Below are positions 1 to 4,579 of a stretch of DNA of 5,650 nucleotides, piece by piece. Source of the DNA: CAZYQW01 sp964649825 (GTDB lineage: Bacteria > Planctomycetota > B15-G4 > JADJEK01); contig CAZYQW010000016.1 in assembly GCA_964649825.1 (NCBI GenBank), positions 1-5,650 on the forward strand. The letters run 5' to 3'. The notes beneath the pieces were generated by a model. The model searched no databases, was not told the origin of the DNA, and worked only from the letters and a program-made list of their open reading frames with translations. A program made the translations under genes and the position numbers. Every line of letters begins with the position of its first letter. Position 1 is the first letter of the stretch.

Positions 1-332
1 CCCAAGGAGCTCGACAGCGCGATCGTCGGGAACGCGATGACACTTCCCGGTGACGCCGTCACCGTGATGTGGATCGCGCAGAGCTGCATCGCGTACGTGC
101 CGAACGTCGGGTTCGCCGGGTTCAGGTCGAGAGTTGCGGCGTGGAGCATCTTGTCGGGGAAGCACCGCCAGATGCCGACGAGGTTGCCGGCCGGCGGGGT
201 CTTCCCGAAGAAGTAGTCCACTCCGTTGATCAAGTGCAGGTAGTTGCTGCCGTTGGCGGCCTGGGCTTTCGGTCCCGCCCATGCGAGGACGCTGAGCGCC
301 AGGACGGCCACTGCGTAGCGACCCAATTTCAT
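1..332 (-). CDS. Exported protein of unknown function, N-terminal part only
   Basis: The first 110 residues are visible; the gene runs off the left edge, so its C-terminus is not seen. The ATG at 332 is preceded by a strong Shine-Dalgarno GGAGGG with a 6-nt spacer, which fixes the start. The protein opens with a textbook Sec signal peptide: basic MKLGR, a hydrophobic core AVAVLALSVLAWAG, and an AQA-A signal peptidase I site after residue 25. The mature part begins ANGSNYLHLINGVDYFFG and contains cysteines at 57 and 85 that could form a disulfide outside the cytoplasm. There is no lipobox cysteine after the core, so it is a soluble secreted or periplasmic protein, not a lipoprotein. I do not recognise the family and assign no function. 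It is transcribed leftwards, away from the epimerase gene, and is separated from it by over 600 bases, so it belongs to a different unit. Sure of being a gene; unsure of role. Confidence 0.85.
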   Translation of the reverse strand, partial: MKLGRYAVAVLALSVLAWAGPKAQAANGSNYLHLINGVDYFFGKTPPAGNLVGIWRCFPDKMLHAATLDLNPANPTFGTYAMQLCAIHITVTASPGSVIAFPTIALSSSL

Positions 333-338
333 AGATGA

Positions 339-344
339 CCCTCC
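339..344 (-). promoter_or_regulatory. Ribosome binding site of the exported protein gene
   Basis: The minus strand reads GGAGGG, then the 6-nt spacer TCATCT, then ATG. This decides the start at 332. I could not see a convincing -35/-10 pair further upstream. Confidence 0.7.
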
Positions 345-358
345 GAAGAAAGACACAG

Positions 359-392
359 AGACTGCAACAGACAAACGCTGGGACAGCAGTCT
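359..392. repeat. 7-bp inverted repeat in the leader of the exported protein gene
   Basis: AGACTGC at 359-365 is matched by GCAGTCT at 386-392, with a 20-nt centre. It lies 27-60 nt upstream of the ATG at 332, where an operator or leader hairpin would sit. A 7-bp match across 20 nt can occur by chance, so function is only a possibility. Confidence 0.3.
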
Positions 393-555
393 TTCCATCG
401 CGATCCGTCGCGTCGTGGCGCAGAGGCCGTATGGGCCGACCAACTCCCTACCGAAGGCCTCAGTGAACGACCTCTGTTCCATCGACGATCGACTGGTCGC
501 GTGGACGCGAGCGAAGGCGAGTTGCGGATTGGATGATCCCGATAGGCTTGCGGCT

Positions 556-585
556 CATCCTCCTTCGTCGCCAGGGTGGAGGATG
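556..585. repeat. 8-bp inverted repeat, possible hairpin
   Basis: CATCCTCC at 556-563 pairs with GGAGGATG at 578-585 across a 14-nt loop. Neither side is followed by a T-tract. It could be a protein binding site or a weak RNA hairpin; no neighbouring gene boundary makes it an obvious terminator. Confidence 0.25.
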
Positions 586-766
586 CTCTGGACGGCGTGG
601 GCCGTCAATGGGAAAAGCGTTTCACCTCATGCAATGAACAATCGAACGGATTGGACCTATCCCCATGTCCATGAACGCTATCTGTAAAAGGCAGTCATCA
701 TTTCTGGACGACCCTGCCTCTCGTCCGACGGCGCGCGTCCTAAGAACGCCTGCGATGTTCCGGTAG

Positions 767-960
767 TTCATTGTCGGTATCCGGCTGACCTATCGCGGCG
801 CGCTCGTCTATGCCCTGGTCCTGCTTGTCCTGCTTCCCTACGGCCTGGGGCCGACCTGGCGCCAAGGCCCTACGGATGGGGCATCGTCCTCGTCCTGGAC
901 TTCTGGGTCGGCCGTTCTACGCTGTGGCAACGGCTTGGACCGTGGAAACGACGTGAACGG
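767..960 (+). pseudogene. Possible frameshifted remnant of a small two-helix membrane protein
   Basis: After the TAG at 764-766 one plus-strand frame reads a plausible membrane segment, RLTYRGALVYALVLLVLLPY, at about 782-841, with mostly G/C third positions. From about 868 the adjoining frame reads another, YGWGIVLVLDFWVGRSTLWQ, followed by the basic stretch RLGPWKRR. The two join smoothly if one C is added to the CCC at 868-870. No ATG, GTG or TTG precedes the first segment within the open frame, and the second frame has no stop until it is deep inside the epimerase gene, so no intact gene exists here. The first segment is in the same frame as the epimerase downstream. It could be a decayed gene, a sequencing error in a small gene, or hydrophobic-looking noise from GTC/CTG-rich DNA. 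Confidence 0.25.
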
Positions 961-967
961 AGTTCGA

Positions 968-1528
968 GTGGACGCGACCTGGGCCATCGAAACGGCGGAC
1001 GAATCGTTGCCGGTCGGCGTGCGCCTACGACCGCTCGTGGGCCGATCGGATCGGCGGGGGGTCTTCACCGAGGCGTTCCGCGCGACGTGGCCGACCGGCG
1101 TTCGACCGGTGCAGTGGAACGTCGTCGACTCCGACGCGGGAGTCCTCCGCGGGGTGCACGTCCACGTGCGACACGACGACTACCTCATCGTCATCGCGGG
1201 CCGGGCCACGATCGGTCTGCGCGACCTGCGCCGCGGCTCGGCGACGGTGGGGCGGGTCGCGCTCGTCCAGCTCGACGGGTCCCATCGACGAGCGATCACG
1301 ATCCCGCACGGGGTCGCTCACGGCTTCTATTTCCATGAACGGTCGACCCACCTCTACGCCGTGTCGCGCTACTTCGATCCGACCGACGAGCTCGCGTGCC
1401 ACTGGGCGGATGACGAGCTGGGTCTGGATTGGCCGTTCCGGGGCGAGCCCGTCCTCTCCGAGCGTGACGCCGCGGCGGGAACGCTCGCCGCGTTGTTGGC
1501 CGCGATCGAGCCGTTCCAGCCCCTCTGA
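968..1528 (+). CDS. RmlC-family NDP-4-keto-sugar epimerase-like cupin
   Basis: This 186-residue protein matches dTDP-4-dehydrorhamnose 3,5-epimerase in length and motif order: RGVFTEAFR (30-38), QWN (49-51), the family signature GVLRGVH (58-64), PHGVAHGF (113-120), Y-x-x-x-x-Y-F-D-P-x-x-E (130-141), and DWP...LSERD (154-167). In characterised RmlC the signature histidine and the aspartate of the last motif form the catalytic pair; here these are His64 and Asp167. The usual lysine of QGKLVRV appears as Tyr72 in HDDYLIVI, so substrate or activity may differ from true RmlC. It would act in the cytoplasm on a nucleotide-linked 4-keto sugar, by a cupin-fold epimerase mechanism that needs no cofactor. 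Three starts are possible: TTG 935, GTG 953 and GTG 968. I chose 968 because GGAG lies 5 nt upstream and the motif spacing fits. It converges on the minus-strand glycosyltransferase operon. The family is certain; the exact substrate is not. Confidence 0.88.
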   Translation: MDATWAIETADESLPVGVRLRPLVGRSDRRGVFTEAFRATWPTGVRPVQWNVVDSDAGVLRGVHVHVRHDDYLIVIAGRATIGLRDLRRGSATVGRVALVQLDGSHRRAITIPHGVAHGFYFHERSTHLYAVSRYFDPTDELACHWADDELGLDWPFRGEPVLSERDAAAGTLAALLAAIEPFQPL

Positions 1529-1549
1529 TCCGATCTCGTCTTCACCCGA

Positions 1550-1600
1550 ACGATTCAGTGCGCCAAGACGGGCGGAGACGCCCTTGGCGCACTGAATCGT
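1550..1600. terminator. Long perfect hairpin between convergent units, probable bidirectional terminator
   Basis: An 18-bp perfect inverted repeat runs from 1550-1567 to 1583-1600. Inside it a second stem GGCG (1571-1574) pairs with CGCC (1579-1582), capped by GAGA, a GNRA tetraloop, leaving a 3-nt bulge at 1568-1570. It lies 21 nt after the epimerase stop and 7 nt after the glycosyltransferase stop on the other strand, exactly where a shared terminator would be. There is no T-tract on either side, so it is not a canonical intrinsic terminator. It may instead block 3' exonucleases or be a dispersed palindromic element. The structure is certain; the role is inferred. Confidence 0.7.
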
Positions 1601-1607
1601 CCGGGCT

Positions 1608-2438
1608 TCACCGTCGCGGGGAGCGACGGCGTTCCGCACGCTTCGTCTGCAGCTTCTCGTGCTTCGCGAAATGGTCGCGTACGTAGAGGTCGAGCACCAT
1701 GCGGTCGAGGCCGTCGCGCCATTCCCGGTCGTTGGTGCGGGCGAACCACTCGTCGATCTCGCGGGTTCGGCGTTCCAGGCTCCAGCCGGCGCGGAGCGGG
1801 CTCGGGAACCGGATGCACGTCGGCCGCGTCGACGTGACGGAGCGGCAGACGTCCTGCGCGAGGAACTGCCGGACCATGTAGCGGTCGGTGGCGACGTCTG
1901 GCGGCGTGGTACGCCAGCCGTACGGCAGCCGCCGGTACATCGCGAGCGAGTGCGAGACGGTGGACAAGGGAATGCTCGGCACGAAGTCGTCGCCGCGCGC
2001 GAACGCCGCGCGCGCCGCGTGGTTCGAGAGGTCGAGCGTCGTGCGCGGGCGGAGCTCGCCTTCGCCGTCCACCGCCAGCGACAGCGCGTTCGCGAAGTCG
2101 GCGCCGCGCAGCGTCTCATGCAGCGTCTCGACGTGATGCGCCAGCATGAGGTCGTCGTCCGCGAGGTAGCAGACGATCTCGCCGCGGGCCTCGCTCAGCG
2201 CGCGGTGTCGCAGGATCTCGCCGTGGCGCGGCCCCTTTGGATGGTCGAAGAACCGCACGCGGTCGTCCTCGCGCTCGAGCACGCGGACGACGTCGCGCGT
2301 CGCGTCCGGCACGCCGTCTCCCACGATGAACAGCTCCACGGCGGCGACGGTCTGTCGCAACGCGCTGCGCGCGGCCCGCAGGAGCAAGGGACCGTGGTCG
2401 TGGGTCGGGATGAGGATCGTCGCGGCGAGGTCCGTCAC
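1608..2438 (-). CDS. Family 2 glycosyltransferase (GT-A fold)
   Basis: The 276-residue protein begins with the family 2 N-terminal strand and donor-binding segment: TILIPTHDHGPLL (7-19), then ARSALRQT (23-30) and IVGDGVPD (38-45), a known variant of the usual DDGS. The metal-binding acidic cluster is CYLADDD (90-96), which holds the divalent cation and the diphosphate of the nucleotide sugar. The C-terminal half is less conserved and ends in a very basic tail (KRAERRRSPRR) that may touch the membrane or the lipid acceptor. No transmembrane helix is visible, so it should act at the inner face of the cytoplasmic membrane. The GTG start overlaps the stop of the upstream oxidoreductase gene in the sequence GTGA, a 4-nt overlap typical of translational coupling. 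It is the last gene of the operon and ends just before the large hairpin. Donor and acceptor sugars cannot be told from the sequence. Confidence 0.9.
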   Translation of the reverse strand: MTDLAATILIPTHDHGPLLLRAARSALRQTVAAVELFIVGDGVPDATRDVVRVLEREDDRVRFFDHPKGPRHGEILRHRALSEARGEIVCYLADDDLMLAHHVETLHETLRGADFANALSLAVDGEGELRPRTTLDLSNHAARAAFARGDDFVPSIPLSTVSHSLAMYRRLPYGWRTTPPDVATDRYMVRQFLAQDVCRSVTSTRPTCIRFPSPLRAGWSLERRTREIDEWFARTNDREWRDGLDRMVLDLYVRDHFAKHEKLQTKRAERRRSPRR

Positions 2439-3430
2439 GGCTCGACTCCGGCCAGGCGCCGCAGCTCGCCGATCGTCGCGACGATCCGCGCCGCGTCGGC
2501 CGCGCTGCTCTTCGGCGGCGGCCCGCCGCCGAGGTGATCGAGGAACGCCGTGAGCTCCTTGCGCAGGGGCATCTCCGCCGGGATGGGACGGCGCTCGACG
2601 TCGAGCGGCCGATTGCGTCGCGGCTCGCCCCCGCGGCGGATCTCGACCGCGTCGCTGTACGCGTCGTCCAGGCGCGCCACGCCACCCCGCGCGACGAGCG
2701 TCAGGCCGCGGACGTGCTTGTCGTGCCGTCCGGAGACGTCGAGGGTCAGCCACGGGCAAGGGGGGTGAGGGGGACGGGGCGGATCGCCGGGGACGCGCCC
2801 GACCGGCCGCTCGGGGCGGGGGCCGAGGATGGCACGGATGCCGATCACGACCGGCTCGTCGGCGTCGGGCGCATGGGCGTGCTCGGCCACCGCGGCCCGC
2901 GGTTCGGGGACGTGGCCGAGGATCTCGAGCGCGATCGCGAGGTCGTGCGGCGCGAGCACCCAGATCGCGTCGGTGTCTCGGTGCGGGTTCCCGACCTGGC
3001 GGCGGATCGACTCGAGTCCGATGACCTCGCCCAGCTCGCCGCTCGCCGCGACGTCGCGCAAGGTCTCGACCCCCGGGTGGTAGCGCCACTTGTCCATTAC
3101 GAACAGCCGGTCCCCCGCCGTCTCGGCGAGGCGCGCGGCGGCGTCCGGATCGTTCGAGAGCGCCTTCTCGCAGTAGATCGGCACCCCGCGGGGGAGGAGC
3201 TGGTCGATGACCGCGGCGTGCGTGGTGAGGGGGGTCGCGACGATGACCCCGTCGACGTCCGGCAGGGACGCCACGTCCGAGACGACGCCGCGCGCCTTCC
3301 CGTCGCGAGCCCGTTCGGCGGACTCCTCGGACCGCGCGACGACCGTGACCGCGGCGCCGAGCTCGACGAGGTCGCGCAGGATGAAGCGGCCCCACGCGCC
3401 GCATCCGACCAGACCGATCGTGGGAGCCAT
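2435..3430 (-). CDS. Gfo/Idh/MocA-family NAD(P)-dependent oxidoreductase
   Basis: The 331-residue protein has the N-terminal Rossmann fold, with the dinucleotide motif IGLVGCGAWG (5-14; GxGxxG at 9-14) and an acid-free second strand VVARS (30-34) that may favour NADP. ATPLTTHA (65-72) follows, then the family signature YCEKALS (86-92) with its E-K pair, KWRYHPG (114-120), and the substrate-site PHDLAI (161-166). Family members oxidise or reduce sugar hydroxyl/keto groups; beside an RmlC-like epimerase and glycosyltransferases, a nucleotide-sugar ketoreductase is a reasonable inference. An oddity is a proline-rich insert at about residues 203-226 (PPRPPHPPCP and flanks) inside the C-terminal alpha/beta domain, encoded by long C-runs. 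Translation starts at an ATG with GGAGG 5 nt upstream. The gene lies 49 nt after the repeat-protein gene and overlaps the next gene by 4 nt. The family is sure; the substrate is unknown. Confidence 0.9.
   Translation of the reverse strand: MAPTIGLVGCGAWGRFILRDLVELGAAVTVVARSEESAERARDGKARGVVSDVASLPDVDGVIVATPLTTHAAVIDQLLPRGVPIYCEKALSNDPDAAARLAETAGDRLFVMDKWRYHPGVETLRDVAASGELGEVIGLESIRRQVGNPHRDTDAIWVLAPHDLAIALEILGHVPEPRAAVAEHAHAPDADEPVVIGIRAILGPRPERPVGRVPGDPPRPPHPPCPWLTLDVSGRHDKHVRGLTLVARGGVARLDDAYSDAVEIRRGGEPRRNRPLDVERRPIPAEMPLRKELTAFLDHLGGGPPPKSSAADAARIVATIGELRRLAGVEP
2754..2779 (+). other. Canonical G-quadruplex motif inside the oxidoreductase gene
   Basis: On the plus strand, runs of 3, 6, 5 and 4 guanines (2754-2756, 2760-2765, 2769-2773, 2776-2779) are separated by loops CAA, TGA and AC. 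This fits the usual G3+N1-7 four-tract pattern. The plus strand is the template strand for the oxidoreductase gene, so the structure would form in DNA and not in the mRNA. It coincides with the proline-rich insert of the protein. Confidence 0.55.
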
Positions 3431-3434
3431 CGCT

Positions 3435-3440
3435 ACCTCC
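3435..3440 (-). promoter_or_regulatory. Ribosome binding site of the oxidoreductase gene
   Basis: The minus strand reads GGAGGT, then AGCG, then ATG at 3430. This supports the chosen start over frames that read further upstream. The 49-nt gap before it also contains a small GC-rich inverted repeat (CCCGC/GCGGG at 3464-3476), too short to call a terminator. Confidence 0.65.
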
Positions 3441-3479
3441 GTGTTTGCCCGCCAGGCGCGTCGCCCGCCGCGCGGGAGC

Positions 3480-4577
3480 TCAACGAATGTCGTCGGGGAA
3501 GACGAACGTTCCCTTCTTGTCGCGCACGTTCAAGATCCCGTAGCCGTGGTCGTCCGCTCCGAGGGCGGCGGAGATCTGCTCGCCGTCCGCGATGAGCGAG
3601 AGCCGGCCGTGTCCGTTCTTGTCGACGCGGAGGTTCCCGGCCTCCCGCCCACCGTTCGTCTTGATGAAGACCTGGCCGTGCCCGTTCGAGTCGACGCTGA
3701 GTCCGCCCGCGATCGCACCCTTGCCGCCCTGGACGAGCACCTGACCATTGCCGTCCGAGTCGACCTTGACCGTTGCGCCGCCGTCGCCTTTGCCGGAGCT
3801 GACGAACATGCGACCGTTGCCGTCCTGATCCATGCCGATCGACGACTTCATCTCGCCGGCGGTGGACCAGGCTCGGATCGATCCGTTCCCCGCGCCGTCG
3901 ATGAACGTGCCGGCCTGGCCACGCCCGGAGGCCGCCGTGACGACGAGGGTGCCGTTCTGCGCGGCGTCGCTGCCGAGCGAGGCCGCGATGCGGCCGTTCG
4001 GCGCGACGATCGCGACGTTGCCGGACTTGTGCTCGTCCACGCCGAGGTCGATCGCGGTCGAGCCCGAAGCGAGCCGCACCGAGACGTGACCGTTGCCGGC
4101 CGCGTCGGCGGCGACTCCGGCCGCGATGCTGCCGGACGCCGATCGCACGAGGAGGCGGCCGCCGCTCTGGTCGACGGTCATGAAGCCCGCTCCCTTTCCT
4201 TCCGCGGCGGCGACGCGCACCAGGCCGTGGCCCTCGCTGTCGACGCCGGCGCCCGCGGCGGCCGCGCCGTCCTTCGAGTGGACGACGACCGCTCCGTGTC
4301 CGCTCGAGTCGATCGAGAGCACGACCGATCCGCGACCGGACGACCCGACGACGAGCCGGCCGTTGCCGTCCGCCGTGGCGTCGAGGATCGCGACCGGCTT
4401 CCCGTTCGCGTCCACCACCTCGAACTTGTGCGCCGACACGAGCTCCTGGACTCCGTCCGTCCGCGTGGCCGAGATCGTCAGCGTCGCGATCAGGGCCGCG
4501 GCGAGGGCGACGTTCGTCCTCCGCGAGCGGATCACCGTTCGCTCGAGGAGGTCGACGCGGGCTTCCAGGTTCTTCAT
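3480..4577 (-). CDS. Membrane-anchored protein of 13 tandem 23-residue glycine/aspartate repeats
   Basis: The protein has 365 residues. Residues 1-20 are a short charged helix with leucine/valine spacing (LEARVDLLERTV), 21-38 a hydrophobic segment (VALAAALIATLTISA) that can serve as an uncleaved signal anchor, and 50-58 a linker of the type AHKFEVVDANG. From 59 to 355 come 13 consecutive repeats, 23 residues each except two of 22. The consensus is G-x3-A-x-L-x-V-D-x2-G-x-G-x-V-x-V-x4. The repeat aspartate recurs at 90, 113, 136, 158, 181, 204, 227, 250, 273, 296, 319 and 342. Alternating hydrophobics with G-x-G turns suggest two beta strands per repeat, hence a beta-solenoid or stacked hairpins outside the membrane. 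Short helix-anchor proteins with 'VDxxG' repeats occur in several soil phyla, but I know no characterised function. The ATG at 4577 has AGGAG 7 nt upstream and lies 2 nt after the stop of the membrane-protein gene (TGACCATG), so translation is probably coupled. Confidence 0.9.
   Translation of the reverse strand: MKNLEARVDLLERTVIRSRRTNVALAAALIATLTISATRTDGVQELVSAHKFEVVDANGKPVAILDATADGNGRLVVGSSGRGSVVLSIDSSGHGAVVVHSKDGAAAAGAGVDSEGHGLVRVAAAEGKGAGFMTVDQSGGRLLVRSASGSIAAGVAADAAGNGHVSVRLASGSTAIDLGVDEHKSGNVAIVAPNGRIAASLGSDAAQNGTLVVTAASGRGQAGTFIDGAGNGSIRAWSTAGEMKSSIGMDQDGNGRMFVSSGKGDGGATVKVDSDGNGQVLVQGGKGAIAGGLSVDSNGHGQVFIKTNGGREAGNLRVDKNGHGRLSLIADGEQISAALGADDHGYGILNVRDKKGTFVFPDDIR
3513..4403 (-). repeat. 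Array of 13 coding repeats with 69-bp period
   Basis: The 23-residue protein repeats appear in the DNA as a 69-bp period. Similar but non-identical blocks such as CCGTGTCCGTTCTTGTCGAC, CCGTGCCCGTTCGAGTCGAC and CCATTGCCGTCCGAGTCGAC mark the D-x-x-G-x-G part of each unit on the plus strand. The copies have diverged in codon use and residues, so most duplications are old; the C-terminal units look the most alike. Confidence 0.85.
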
Positions 4578-4579
4578 GG

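Larger units (their letters stand above)
333..967. other. Long intergenic region, AT-richer, no secure gene
   Basis: This divergent region lies between the leftward exported-protein gene and the rightward epimerase gene, so it should carry both promoters. Its base composition dips well below the neighbours; for example 601-660 is 28 G+C of 60. An open frame from a GTG at 415 to 687 exists on the plus strand, but it has no Shine-Dalgarno, ordinary-looking third positions and no recognisable protein character, so I do not call it. The stretch contains two short inverted repeats (359-392 and 556-585) and a possible gene remnant (767-960), listed separately. I see no tRNA, no CRISPR-type repeats and no insertion-sequence ends. 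Confidence 0.6.

Noticed and set aside
415..687. Plus-strand open frame of 90 codons from a GTG
   Set aside because: It has no Shine-Dalgarno, no recognisable motif or membrane segment, and lies in an AT-richer stretch without coding-like third positions.
1608..3404. Continuous 598-codon minus-strand frame suggesting a fusion protein
   Set aside because: Upstream of 2438 it is an arginine-rich shadow of the oxidoreductase gene; the real protein begins at the GTG in the GTGA overlap.
3464..3476. CCCGC/GCGGG inverted repeat as an intra-operon terminator
   Set aside because: It has only 5 bp with a 3-nt loop and no T-tract; such matches are common in GC-rich DNA.
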